A stretch of 64,000 nucleotides of DNA. Source: Pinus tabuliformis. Lineage: Eukaryota; Streptophyta; Pinopsida; Pinales; Pinaceae. How positions within the stretch are numbered: position 1 is the stretch's first letter; the number at the start of each line of letters is the position of its first letter. The notes under the pieces are model-generated. The model was not told where the DNA came from. It did not search any database and worked only from the letters and a program-made list of their open reading frames with translations. Both the position numbers and the translations under genes were made by a program. Positions 46,048 through 57,901 of this stretch are shown here, piece by piece. Where the stretch lies: NCBI GenBank assembly GCA_031772625.1, contig CM062818.1, positions 1,281,962,277-1,282,026,276 on the forward strand, given 5' to 3'.

Positions 46048-47266
46048 AAAAGGATTGCTCATCCTCTGAGCAACTTAGTGTCCTCATTGTGCCCCTCCAT
46101 GGCCCTGGTGGCCTCTCTCTTGTGCATTAAGAATATTGGCTGCAAGTTTTGCAAGGACAAGCCCAAAAACATATGTGTGAAAAGAAATTTTTTTTTTCTT
46201 GAGACCATTATCTTTCTTTCTTCTCCTTATTCAAGATTGGTTCTTGAATATTTTTCAATTTGGCAAGGTCTTCCACACCTTTATCAACCTTCTGCTACCT
46301 TGTTCTGCCATTTGAACACCTCTAACATCACTACCGTTTGATTCATATTTTGCTGGTGGATTCCTTATTTATTTTTGTTGCCTTCTTCTTCTCCTTGTGG
46401 CCTAGATGATTGCCTGATGGCCTTGGAGTTCTATGTTTTGATTACGTCTCTCTTAGGCATTGTCATTTTGGGGTTTTAGCACAATTTTATTTTCTTCCTT
46501 CTTGTAGCAGCATTCTGCCTTCCTGTAGTAGTCATTCTTTCTTCCTTCGAAGTCTTCTAACTGTATGGGAGTGATAAGAAATGATGAAGAGGGATTGGAT
46601 GATGATGCTAGGGCTCAAAGGGAGTAGCGTAGGTTTGTGAAAATGGAGAGGATGCTCTTGTCTATTTTTTTTCAAGAATGAAATGGGATGAATGAATGAT
46701 GAATATATAGTGAATATGAAGTGGATGGAGGGCTTGGAGTGTTATGGTGACTTGGCCTTTGCAAAAATTTCTTCTTTTAGCTGTTGTCCTCATTCTTTGA
46801 AATCATCACCCTTTTGACTTTTCACCATTGCATGAGTGAAGGAGTGAGCTGAAATCAACTAGTTGAAGGCGGTTGAGACTACAGACACATCCTTAGCTTA
46901 TAAAACCTCATCTCTCATGCATTGACAACAAATTTCTAACTATAATATGCTCAAGAGAAGAGGTCAAGAATATTTCATACCTATACCTACCTGATGGTTG
47001 TTGGAGAGACATGCATGTTGTTGCTGAGTTGAGGTTGGTGTGCAAGTGTTGGATGGTGATGCTGATGATCTTGATGCTGGTGCTAAGCTCGAGAGGAGAT
47101 TCTTTGACCACTGAATCTCCTTTAAAACTACTCATTGCCAATCCTATAGGTGTTGTTCTGTATCGTGTAGGTTTATAGGACAATGACTTGTTTTGTCCAT
47201 ATCTCCCAAACGGTAGACTAGAATTGACCTAAAAATTTCTTAGCATGTTGCCATCATCTGTATGCA
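46048..47266 (-). other. Element B 3' noncoding region
   Basis: 1.2 kb without recognisable coding. Near 47220-47266 it carries a partial copy of a longer unit repeated at 57902-58080, into which K inserted. Confidence 0.5.
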
Positions 47267-47271
47267 CCTCC

Positions 47272-48318
47272 TGTTATCAGGAAAACTAGTGTCTACTCAG
47301 AGTTGCTAGTCCCACTAAGACAGGTAGCTATCTTTGAAACAAACAATTTAAAGTCACTTGCATTTTCCTTTATGAGAGATAGATGAGAGAGAAGCAGAGA
47401 GTACCAACCTCAGTCTTTCGCTAGTCTCCTTGCTTGTTTCCTCTCTCCCTTGATAGAGCTTTCACCACTCCTTTCTCACTTGTCTCGCTTCAAAGAACAC
47501 CTATAGAGTCAAAGCAACAAAATACCATCAAAGCATAGAGATCTATAACCATAAACAATATAGGATCAGATGTATATTAACCATACAAATGCATACACAA
47601 ATACAAGATTCAAAGATATACAAGTATATGGAGGAAAACTCAAATAGATTTATTGATATAAGTAGTAGAAGAGAGGATTACAACCAAGCTGTATGATCCA
47701 GCACCATCCTGCCAGCATGAAAGCCCTCTTCACCTCATGAAAAGCTTAGATCACCCAACAATACAATGTTTCACAGAGAAACCAACAACACTTCCTTTCA
47801 AAATACAAAATTCCAGCCTCAGGATCTCTAGGATGAGGGATCCGTATATAGATATTTGCAGGTGGGTGAGTTAGCTTCTGGGATTTTGATTAGTGTCGTT
47901 TCACTGATAGTTCTTGGTTCCACTTGGAGATTTCATGATCTCTTACTCATCCCTGGGCAAATTCAGAGATGCAAGTGTCAAATGAGCAGTTTCTAGAAGA
48001 TTCTCTAGGTTTCCACCTAGCAAACTGCCTTTGCCATTTGTCTACTCTCACTCATCGTACCCTACTAAAGAGATTTTTAGTATGCATTGCACCTTCTATG
48101 TGTAACAGGAGAGATGCATCACACCCTCAGCATGGAGCAGTCTGTATGGTCCAGTTTTGACCAGTTCTTAGCAGTTTTTCAGGGACAACTTCTAGGAAAT
48201 GATGTAATCAACTGACCTTGTTCCTTTAGGGTATGAAGCAACACTTTTAGGGGTTTATAAGCCCTTGGTTTATGGACATATGTGATTGGGGTTCCAATGC
48301 CCAAATATGCCTATAACA
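47272..48318 (-). repeat. Element K 3' LTR (left copy)
   Basis: 1,047 bp. Bases 48319-48331 read minus give TTTAGGGGGCAAT, the PPT. Confidence 0.93.
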
Positions 48319-50651
48319 ATTGCCCCCTAAAGCATGAGGTCGCAAATCTTTTGATGTCAGGTGAAATGCTTTATCATGAGGATCCAAGGTTTTTCGAACT
48401 GGAAGGTGACCTGTAATAAGACAAAATACAATACATTATCTTCATAATGTTTTCATGATCTAGTTGAGGCAGGCATTCCCATGCTTAGCTTTATAAATTC
48501 ATTTTCATGTACATAGGACAGACAATCGTCTGTGTGGCAGACTAATGATTCTGGTAGAGCCATCATCCCTTATCTTGGATGATTATCTGTGCAGCTATGA
48601 TGTACATTTGATGTCTTTATTTTCCTGAATATATCGTAGCCCAGATGGATGAAACTAGATCCGGGTTCTTCAAACTCGTTCAATCTTCGCCCGAAGTACA
48701 AGTCGATCCATGTGAAAAGATGTTCTGGTGTCGAACATGGAAAGACACCGCCTAGTTACCAGCCAATGATGTAAGCTGTTAATAGGCACAAGAGGAATCA
48801 CCGATAATGATAATGACCCCTCAAGGTACTGCAGGACAATTCACATGGTGTGAATACATAAGTCGATGTCAAACACCACACAAAATCTTTCAATCGAAGG
48901 CCACTGATGTAAACCTGTCGCCAGAAGTGAGAAACTTGCCATTGAGGCATGCAAGCTTCAAAGTACTGAAATGGTTTTTCCTAAGTCAACTTCTTGGATA
49001 ATGAGCTGATGTCGACAAGAAGTGACCCGTCATAGGAGGGCCTTAATGAATCCCACATCTACGACATGAAATAGAGCAAATGATTTTGTGGAGGTGAAAA
49101 CGATCTAATGATACAAGGTTCAGGGTGGCGGTCATGAAAGAATAAAGCGTGAAGGTATTGCAGCAGATGAGATGTTAGCTGGGTTGGTGAATTCTCTGAG
49201 TTACTTCTCTTGAAACATATCGGCGACATTGAAATGGATTGGTAGCGTAAACCCAAAAAATGTATGGTATGGAGGACCAATGGTGATATGACCGGTGAAT
49301 GGAATAACCCAACCCGACTCAATCATGGTGATGGAGTGAAAGTGTCATGTTCAAGAGTGACCTGCTACCAATGAAGTTCTTCAAGTTTTCTTCCTAATTT
49401 TTCCCCAGTCATTGCTGACTAGTACCTCTTTATTTTTTTCAAGCTTGAGGAGGATAACATATTCTTGTTCTATAATTTTCCCTTCGGGAAAACCTGTCGC
49501 TATGTTTTAGCGAGCCTAGCGACAGTGAAACTCGCTCTTGTCTGTAATGGACAAGTTTGTCACTATTGTTTTAACGAGTTTAATGACAAGGAAAACTCGG
49601 TCCTTTTCAGTTTTAGAGAATCTGAAAGGAAACGGAAAGGAAACTCTAATAGTCCTTTTTCATAGTATAATCCCTTAATTTTGAAAAAGTAGAAAATAAT
49701 ACAAAATGGATGACTTTTCCAATCAGTTTAGCGAGCCGAAAAATACAAGCACTCGATCTTTTCGTGTAATGATCCCTCAGGTCCAAAAAGATTAAAATAC
49801 AAGAGGGATGACACTTCCAATCACTTTAACGAGCTGGAGAGGCCAATTTCTCAGCAATATTTTTATATTTTACGAGTCTAAAAAGAGCTTAAAAGAGGCT
49901 CATTTTTTAGGAACGAGTGATAAATTCGGGTAGCAGCTGGTCCCAGGTAAGGTCTGGAACTTTTCAATTACAGCAGTGTAAAGAAGATGGCTAACAAAAT
50001 CACTCGTCGCAATTGTTCCTCAAAAGGGTAAACAATCAGGTGGAGGCATATGATCGGCTAAAAAGTGGAGGTGATGGTAAGAACACGACCAAGGCTCAAA
50101 AGCTGATAGTAATGCGATCACAAAGGTTATTTACCAAAAGGTGGGTTCATTTTTTAATGAGCTTGAATTCTGGCGGAACATATGCTCATTGCTAGGTTTA
50201 TTTTGTAACGAGCTTGAACTTTGCATAAACCTACTCGTGCCAGTCGTATAATAAGGATGTCTCTCATTAGTAGGTTCATTTTTTAGGGAGCTTGTCTCAT
50301 GCGCAACTTTGCTCTGGAGCCTTTTGTATGCAAGCTAGGAACAACCAACCTATGAGGTTAAAGGGTTGTGAGCCTACAAACTAAAAAAATAATCCTACAA
50401 ACTAAGAAAATAAAAGGTCGATTTTCACTTGCAAGCAAAAGGTTTGCATGCCCCCAGGTATAGAGTAGAGTTTCCAAGTTACCATATGGAAGTTCTTGCA
50501 TTAAATCAAGGTTGTTTCATTCGCATTTGTAGACAAAAAATTTCCTTGGCTCTGTCCATCAAAATAGACAAAGGTGAATGGTACAAGCTTCCACTCACAT
50601 AACCTTTGACGAGGGAATCATTTTCCAGTCTAATCCCATTTTCCTAAATCG
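48319..50651 (-). other. Element K 3' noncoding tail with repeated CTCGTTAAAA motif
   Basis: No protein found. On the minus strand 49000-48319 aligns with the C tail (34000-34611). From 50300 to 49490 a GCTCGTTAAAA-like motif recurs about nine times (plus-strand positions near 49505, 49568, 49725, 49820, 49866, 50150, 50200, 50280), spaced about 50-280 bp. Orientation agrees with the similar motif in the C tail. Confidence 0.65.
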
Positions 50652-50656
50652 ATAGG

Positions 50657-50989
50657 TGTTAGGCCCCTATACTACTAGTGTAACCCCTTATTGTTATTAG
50701 TACAACCCACTTATTATATTGATGTACCCATGTAGTGCCCATATTGTTACTATTGTGCCCCATAGAAGCCCACTATTGTTATTATTGTGCCCTTACATTA
50801 TTATTGTTATGTCGGCTCTGATTATGTTATAACCCCTTGGACTCCTATATATAGAAATGAGGTCTTTTCATTTGTATCATCCAAGAATTGTTCATTTATG
50901 TAATGTAAAGGAGGTTTCCCCCTCGAAGAGGCTGAATTCTAAGGCGTTGATCTATCTTTTCTATCTTTTCTTGAGCTGGTTTCATAACA
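50657..50989 (+). repeat. Element J 5' LTR with TATA box
   Basis: TGTTAGGCCCC to CATAACA. CTATATATAG at 50845-50854 is shared with I. R-U5 matches I closely; U3 is diverged but has the same style of short repeats ending in CCCC/CCC. Confidence 0.95.
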
Positions 50990-50991
50990 TT

Positions 50992-51003
50992 TGGTATCAG
51001 AGC
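50992..51003 (+). other. Element J primer-binding site
   Basis: TGGTATCAGAGC, perfect initiator tRNA-Met type. Confidence 0.95.
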
Positions 51004-51576
51004 TTTGGATTCTAGGGTTTCGCTGCTCCAAACAGGTCATCATGGCATTTTCGCTATAACTTTTTTCTGTGACATTTCAGAAGTCGCAAAAAAAAACCCA
51101 TTTGAGAAGAAATCGCGCTGAACCTCGGGTCCGAATTTTAGAGCTTTTCGCGCGATATTTGCGGAGATATGATCTAAGGAAGTTGGTCTTTTTGCAGACT
51201 CCTGAATTACATTCAAAATAGGTGACCTGGGGAAAATCGTCATAACTTTCTCTCTGGGGATCGGATTGAAATTTCGTAAGAAGATACAGAAAGAGGATGG
51301 ACTGTAGTTTTTTTTATGCATGTTTCAGATCCAAAGGTTGAAACAGTGACTCGTGGCACGTCGTACAAGTTCGCTCTACTGAACTAGTCTAAAAGAAAGT
51401 CACTGTGGGAGATTTCACATAACTCTTCCTTGGAGAATCCAATTTGGGTCAGAATTGTGGCATTAGAAAGAGGACACAGAGGGCTACTGCAGCTCATAAT
51501 TTTAGAACTTAAAGATTCGAAAGTACAGAGTTAGAGTCATTTCAAGATCGAGCTCCTAAAATCAAGAAAAAACAAG

Positions 51577-53055
51577 ATGAGGAAGTTTGATGGCAATGAT
51601 CCGGTAAATTGGATACTTCAGATGGAGCAATATTTTGATCTACATGGTGTACAACTGTTACAAAAGCTATGTATTGCATCTTCATATTTATAACCAGATC
51701 AATTTTTATGGTATGAAGGGCTTTTTTCTCGTAAACAACTTGTTACGTGGTCAATTTTCACGGAGGAAATGATAGCACATTATGAGGATACAAAGAGTAA
51801 CACCTTCTTTAGAGAAACACCACAACAATTGGAAAGAGTAAAAGGGCTTTGTGACATATTGGAAAGAAAAATTATGGAAACCAGGAAGCATACCCCTCAC
51901 AACTATAAAGATGGAAGTGTTGTTTCTCCTAGCCTTCCACAACCTACAAGGGTTACACCACAACAATTGGAAGAAAAAAGAGAAAAAGGGCTTTGTTACA
52001 ATTGTGATAGCAAATGCACTAAAGGTCATAAGTGTGCTGAGAAGAAATTATTTTACATAGAATATGAAGAGGAGGAAGAAAAGGATCAAGAAACATCAAA
52101 AGAAGAAGATATACGCCAGGACCCCACCCCAAAGAAAGAAGAAATGAATCAGACCATATCTTGTAAAGCATTGGCAAGAATTACCACTCCTCAAACTCTC
52201 AAGATAGAAGGACATATCAAGAAGAAAAAGGTGAAAGAATTGAAAGATCACATTGATAAAGAAGAAATGAATCCAACCATATCTTGTAATTCATTGGTCG
52301 AAATTACCACTCCTCAAACTATCAAGATAGAAGGACATATCAAGAAGAAAAATGTTCAAGAAGTGAAAGATCACATCGAGCATCAAGAAATGAATCTGAC
52401 CATATCTTGTAAAGGATTGGAAGAAATTACCACTCCTCAAACTCCAGAGATAGAAGGACATGTCAAGAAGAAAAAGGTTCAAGCAGTGAAAGATCACATT
52501 CAGCATCAACAACAAGTTCTCCAAATTTTAAAGGATAACGCCACTTCAGTGCAAAATCAAACGAAACAACAAGTAGATCAACATCATAGTGAAAAATGTT
52601 TTGACGTAGGTGATTGGGTATTTTTACTGCTACATCTCAAGCAAGCTATTTAGGAGAAGGAAATGTTGGCAATACTACATGCACTTAAAAAATGGCGACC
52701 TTACCGAATGGGAAGACTCTTCAAGGATGAGGATGTGAAAGAATTGTTTTGTGCTATTTCTATTATCCAACCAGATTGGATAAATGAAGCAAGGGATGAA
52801 CGGAAGAAGGACGAAGAAGTATGGCCACTTATTCAAAAGTTGCAAAAGATCCCAATTCAAACAATATTACCAGAAATTGAAGAGAAAGGAAAAATCATAT
52901 TGGAACCTCGAGCAGTCACAGAAACAAGAACCCGACAGCTACGAAATCGATCAATTTCAGAGTATCTCATCAAGTGGAAGAACTTACCCGCTGAAGATTC
53001 CACATGGGAGGACAAGAATTTTATACAGAATCATGAAGAAATACACAAGCGTTGA
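51577..53055 (+). pseudogene. Element J chimeric gag-integrase tail-RNase H-chromodomain reading frame
   Basis: One frame of 492 codons with two stops (TAA 51691, TAG 52651). Segments in order: gag core start MRKFDGNDPVNWILQMEQ; a deletion patched by TPQQLERVKGLCD, which copies a later gag phrase; ERKIMETRKHT to knuckle CYNCDSKCTKGHKC; an acidic run; three copies of the 41-codon pre-protease segment; QQQVLQILKDN to [12 protein letters not shown], which follows integrase in [17 protein letters not shown] from RNase [17 protein letters not shown] from the RNase H-integrase linker; [10 protein letters not shown]; and a complete chromodomain end ([20 protein letters not shown]). The Gag coiled coil, protease site, RT and integrase core are missing. 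All joins preserve frame. Confidence 0.88.
52141..52509 (+). repeat. 123-bp (41-codon) triplication in element J
   Basis: GAAATGAAT begins at 52141, 52264 and 52387. Each unit encodes EEMN.TISC..L..ITTPQT followed by a basic KIEGH.KKKKV tail and KDHI. In I the segment occurs once, just before the protease active site. The three copies have diverged by several residues. Confidence 0.92.
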
Positions 53056-53083
53056 GGAAAACACTTTTTGAAGGAGAGGGGCA

Positions 53084-53416
53084 TGTTAGGCCCCTATACT
53101 ACTAGTGTAACCCCTTATTGTTATTAGTACAACCCACTTATTATATTGATGTACCCATGTAGTGCCCATATTGTTACTATTGTGCCCCATAGAAGCCCAC
53201 TATTGTTATTATTGTGCCCTTACATTATTATTGTTATGTCGGCTCTGATTATGTTATAACCCCTTGGACTCCTATATATAGAAAGGAGGTCTTTTCATTT
53301 GTATCATCCAAGAATTGTTCATTTATGTAATGTAAAGGAGGTTTCCCCCTCGAAGAGGCTGAATTCTAAGGCGTTGATCTATCTTTTCTATCTTTTCTTG
53401 AGCTAGTTTCATAACA
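53084..53416 (+). repeat. Element J 3' LTR
   Basis: Preceded by the PPT GAAGGAGAGGGGCA (53070-53083). Differs from the 5' copy at two positions: AAATGAGG/AAAGGAGG and GAGCTGG/GAGCTAG. Confidence 0.95.
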
Positions 53417-53421
53417 ACAGG

Positions 53422-54128
53422 TGTGTCAGACTAGTCATATATCCTACACGGAAACTTACCTTATATCCGAGGTTTTTCCTGCCAAAGCAGACCAGGGCGC
53501 ATGCCCCCTGGGTTTGGTCACATTCACCAAATCACTCGCGCTCATCAGGTGGATTGACTGGAGGTTGATGACACATTCCTTGTGCAAAAATACCAGTTAG
53601 AGATGGCATTTGACTAGTAGCCATGTTTGAACTGGGGAATGAAAGCTGATCTACGAGCTAGACCATTCTGCCTTCATACGAGAAACACATCACTCGAAAG
53701 AGTGAGGAAACAATAGCTCCCATGCTATAAATGTAGTCACGTCTAAGGAGTAGATTGTAATCTAGAGGCCCTTGGACTACCATCACGTTCAGATAAACGG
53801 TTTTCCTTCTCAAAGTTATAGGCAAATTTGGATGGATCCCTAACGGTCAACTGGTTCCTTTGTTGAAGCCTAACAAATTTTGAATCTCAGGCAGAAGTGA
53901 TGGCGACCCAAGCACTTTCCAAGCAGTTGAGGAAAGGATACTCACGAAAGCCCCTTCATCTATGATAGTACCAGCCATGAGCATTCTGTAAGCTTGTACT
54001 ATGATTCAGAATGGTACATTAGATGGTAGGTGGGGTCTCCCTAGTAGATTCCAATCAAAGGAAACGACTAGATTGCTTGGAGGAGAGACCGAATAAATGA
54101 CCGGATGAGTCTCTAATGAACTTCCTTC
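53422..54128 (-). pseudogene. Element K protease-like domain (D-E-G active site)
   Basis: The minus strand gives SFDWNLLGRPHLPS, then AGTIIDEGAFVSILSSTAWK (about 53975-53915), LGSPSLLPEIQNLLGF, a stop, PLGIHPNLPITL, and VVQGPLDYNLLLRRDYIYSM (about 53780-53720). It is collinear with the C domain. D-E-G occupies the retropepsin site in both copies, so it was probably fixed in the family before these insertions. Confidence 0.75.
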
Positions 54129-55110
54129 CTACGGTAAAGGAACGGGTAGATTGTCCTCATGTTCATCGGACTCTATGTTAACAAAAAGAATTTGAATGGT
54201 GTCGTTCTCATTCTCTTTGGAGACTGTATCATCTGAAGGTGGACCTTCTGAAGATAAGACTGGGTCGATTTCCATCTCTACTTGTTGAATTTGGTCCAGT
54301 GTGGACTCAGAGGGTTTATCTTCAATGATAGATGCTTCGACCGACAACAGAGGCGTGTCAGTCAGATTTTCAACTAGCGATGGACTTGGAAAGAGTTTCT
54401 TGTATCTAGGGGGAAGTCGCTGCGGTGAAGCAGGATGGTTATCCAAGACTCTTTTAGCTTCATCCAGGAAGGGACAATGGTGGAGGGCATGATCAACTTC
54501 ACACAGTCTACAAGGAAATTTAGATCTTTCTTTTTGTCCATTAACTTTGTTTTCACTAGTTGATGGTGTACTCTCAACATGATCGTCAGAGGTTGAAGAC
54601 ACTGGATTGTGTAAGCGGGGAGACCAATCCCTTAAGATCTGTGGGATGCAAGGACAATCTCGATGATAGTGGTCTCCTTTGCAAATGACACATGGAGATT
54701 TAGGTTTGGATGGTGTAGTGTGTGGATTTTCGCCAGACGATGCATGGTTGCCCCCTTTCACCATTGGCTTCTTCTTCTTCTTCTCCTTCCCTTTCTTCTT
54801 CTTCTCAGTTACTTGGTTTTTAGTGTTACTAGTTTCGCCAAGCGAAGATGAAGAAGGAGAGGGAGAAACAAATGAAGTAGAAGGTGGGGGAACAACTCCA
54901 GTATCATCTGGTTGTTGATTTTATTGCTGAGGAATTACAGTGTTTTGAACGACAGAGGTTGAGAAAAGCCATACTGGTAGGCCAATTGTAAGTCCTGGAA
55001 GGGACAATGTAGCCATATGTGGAGCACCAACATCTCCCAAAGAAGAGAAAGGACTAAATTTCCCCCAAGGGGAAATACTTGATTGGTGGACTCCATTTTC
55101 TCAACCTAAG
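54129..55110 (-). pseudogene. Element K gag C-terminal region with two zinc knuckles
   Basis: Open from 54764 to 54129 and, in the same frame, upstream to about 55110 except for a TAA at 54921-54923. Order: TLSLPGLTIGLPVWLFST, a Ser/Pro linker, a lysine run (EKKKKGKEKKKKK), knuckle CVICKGDHYHRDC, a spacer with IPQILRDWSP, knuckle CRLCEVDHALHHC, then an acidic tail (SEGPPSDDTVSKENEND). Both knuckles fit C-x2-C-x3-H-x4-C and keep all ligands, unlike those of C. The stop before the protease part suggests separate gag and pro frames, or decay. Confidence 0.75.
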
Positions 55111-56827
55111 ACCAACGAGGGAATAGTGATGTTATTCCCGATTAAAATAAATTTTATGACGCTTTGACACAACTTGCTTTTTCAATTTTTAAGAGTCGAG
55201 AAAAATCTAAAGATGACTTTAGTCGCCTTCGATTTTTAATGAGCCTGAAGTGACAAGTGCTCATATGGACCTTTTCTTTGAAGGAGTCTGAAAAGGAATG
55301 AAAGTGACTACTCTAGAAATATAGATAGAGGGATTACCAAACCAATCGAAAAACTGCAGAATACTTTTTACGTACGGCAGTCAATCTTCCCGAATCCTGT
55401 GTTCAGTGCATTGCGATTGATAGGGCGACAGACATGACTTCCTAAGGATAAAGGATATAGCCTATTGTGGTATCCCAATATATACTCGACGGTACGTGGG
55501 AGTAAAAGTCCGTACTGGCACTTGTCATATCAAAGAGGAGGAATCACCCAAGATACGATGAAAACGATAGTTACCAGGCTTTACGATGCTGGAATACATC
55601 TCTAGCCTAGACTTCTAGATGTTTTGCGTTAGGTTCCAAAGCGTTTTTATGTTCATTGAGGTTTATTTTACAATTGATCTTTCTTAAGAAGTTTTCCTTT
55701 AAGGTTCACCACATGATGTAGATATACAATTCCTAAATATGCAATCTAAGATGATAAACAGTCGTTTACTTTCTTTTAGCAATGAAAATCCTAGCTACTA
55801 AGGAAAGAGAAGTAAAATTCTTTCAACATAGAGCAGAGAGCACACACTAAGATGCACTGTCCTAAATCAATTTCTGCATGCAGTCTAAATGCAAATGCAC
55901 ATGCATGTATTTGTTTTTTCAGTTTCCTTAATGTGTGAATGACAAAAAGAAAACTAAGTATAGATCTAAACTATCTTTCCTCAAAGAGACACTTCAGCAA
56001 TTTCTTTTCAAAAACAAACGGAAGATTAAGACAACACTTTCAATTTCGACTTGAAAACTGCTTTCGACACTTCAAAGAATTGATGATTCAAATCAAATAC
56101 AATGGAAAAAGTGTAATCGACTATCTAAAATAGGAAGACTTTACGACACTCTTTTCTTTGACTAAAAATGACACTTACGACACTTTCAAATCAAAAGACA
56201 GACAGTTCGATTAAGCTACTTTTTGCAAAGGAAGACTGTAAATGATGAAAAATATATAAAAAACATTCACAATTCCTTATCAATGGAGGCTGAATAATGC
56301 AAAGGAAGAAGGTTTCAATAGTGATATACTGATCATAGACAGCAAAACTATTGAATAGAGCTAAAAGCAATGAAGGAAAAACCAAAATATGGAGGCAGAA
56401 ATAGTCTCATTCAATCATCGCACCTGTAACACAGGGAAACAGGGATGCATCTCACCTACAACACATGGGAGGTGTGATGCATCTAGGTTGCCAATGAGAG
56501 ACAGTGCAATGGTCTAGGGACGAGACTGAGCTTGGTTTTCACTCACAGTTTGCAGCTAAGTTCAAGGATTTAGGCTAAGCTAATGATAGACAGTAAACAC
56601 AAAGTATAGCAGCTGACCTAATGAGATTATTTGAGCTACCACCAGGGCACTTAGGATGTTTGCAAGTCAGATGTTCAGTTCATAAACTAACCCAGAGATT
56701 AACTGAAGCAGCGTTGATCTACTTTGCAGCTGCATAGCAAAAGCAGTTCGAAGACTAGCTGGCTTAACTTTAGGCTCCGTCTGTAGTTTATAAAGCAAAC
56801 AATAGTAACAAACAAACAAACTATTCA
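55111..56827 (-). other. Element K leader and decayed gag N terminus
   Basis: 1.7 kb without a clear ORF. A few CTCATTAAAA-like phrases (near 55240) resemble those in the tail. Short ORFs at 55939-56385 are not supported by any motif. Confidence 0.5.
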
Positions 56828-56846
56828 TTCCCCAATGGAGTCACCA
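56828..56846 (-). other. Element K primer-binding site
   Basis: Minus strand TGGTGACTCCATTGGGGAA, homologous to the C PBS at 7655. Confidence 0.75.
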
Positions 56847-56849
56847 TCT

Positions 56850-57896
56850 TCTTATCAGGAAAACTAGTGTCTACTCAGAGCTGCTAGTCCCACTAAGACG
56901 GGTAGCTATCTTAGAAACAAACAATTTAAAGTCACTTGTGTTTTCCTTTATGAGAGATAGATGAGAGAGAAGCAGAGAGTACCAACCTCAATCTTTCGCT
57001 AGTCTCCTTGCATGTTTCCTCTCTCCCTTGATGGAGCTTTCGCCACTCCTTTCTCACTTGTCCTACTTCAAAGAACACCTGTAGAGTCAAAGCAACAAAA
57101 TACCATCAAAGCATAGAGATCTATAACCATAAACAATATAGGATCAGATGTATATTAACCATACAAATGCATACACAAATACAAGATTCAGAGATATACA
57201 AGTATATGGAGGAAAACTCAAATAGCTTTATTAATAGAAGTAGTAGAAGAGAGGATTACAACCAAGCTATCTGATCTAGCGCCATCCTCCCAGCATTAAA
57301 TCCCTCTTCACCTCATAAAAAGCTTAGATCACCCAACAATACAATGTTTCACAGAGAAACCAACAACACTTCCTTACAAAATACAAAATTCCAGCCTCAG
57401 GATCTCTAGGATGAGGGATCCATATATAGATATTTGCAGGTGGGTGAGTTAGCTTCTGGTATTTTGATTAGTATCATTTCACTGATAGTTCTTGGTTCCA
57501 CTTGGAGATTTCATGATCTCTTACTCATCCCTGGGCGAATTCAGAGAGGCAAGTGTCAAATGAGCAGTTTCTAGAATATTCTCTGGGTTTCCACCTAGCA
57601 AACTGCCTCTGCCATTTGTTTGCTCTTGCTCATCACACCCTACAGAAGGTCTTTTCAGTATGCATCACACCTTCTATGTGTAATAGGTGAGATGCATCGT
57701 ACCCTCAGCATGGAGCAAACTGTATGGTCCAGTTTTGACCAGTTATGAGCAGTTTTTCAGGGAGAACTTTTGGGAAATGATGTAATCAGCTGACCTTGTC
57801 CCTTTAGGGTATGAAACAACACTTTTAGGGGTTTATAATCCCTTGTTTTTTGGACATATGTGATTGGGGTTGCAGTGCCCAAATATGTCTATAACA
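56850..57896 (-). repeat. Element K 5' LTR (right copy)
   Basis: 1,047 bp, equal in length to the left copy, with scattered substitutions. TSD CCTCC follows. Confidence 0.92.
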
Positions 57897-57901
57897 CCTC
57901 C

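Larger units (their letters stand above)
50657..53416 (+). mobile_element. Element J: rearranged non-autonomous derivative of the element I family, inserted in K
   Basis: LTRs 50657-50989 and 53084-53416 (333 bp each, two differences by eye), TSD ATAGG (50652-50656) / ACAGG (53417-53421). The PBS and PPT are intact. U5 and leader match element I. The interior is only 2.1 kb and encodes a shuffled set of I-related segments. Near-identical LTRs mean it moved recently in this rearranged form. Confidence 0.93.
47272..57896 (-). mobile_element. Element K: Tat-like element of the C family, inserted in B
   Basis: LTRs 47272-48318 and 56850-57896 are both 1,047 bp (TGTTATAG..GATAACA in its own orientation; the right copy end is TC for TG). 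TSDs CCTCC at 47267-47271 and 57897-57901 are perfect. PBS, gag and protease-like parts and the 3' tail align with element C, although the LTRs do not. RT, RNase H and integrase are absent. J inserted downstream of the protease-like region. Confidence 0.93.

Noticed and set aside
52141..52509. Regular direct repeats considered as a CRISPR-like array
   Set aside because: The 123-bp units are contiguous and coding, with no unique spacers, in a plant retrotransposon.
54663..54918. Phe-rich plus-strand ORFs with FFFF runs
   Set aside because: Antisense of the lysine run in K gag.
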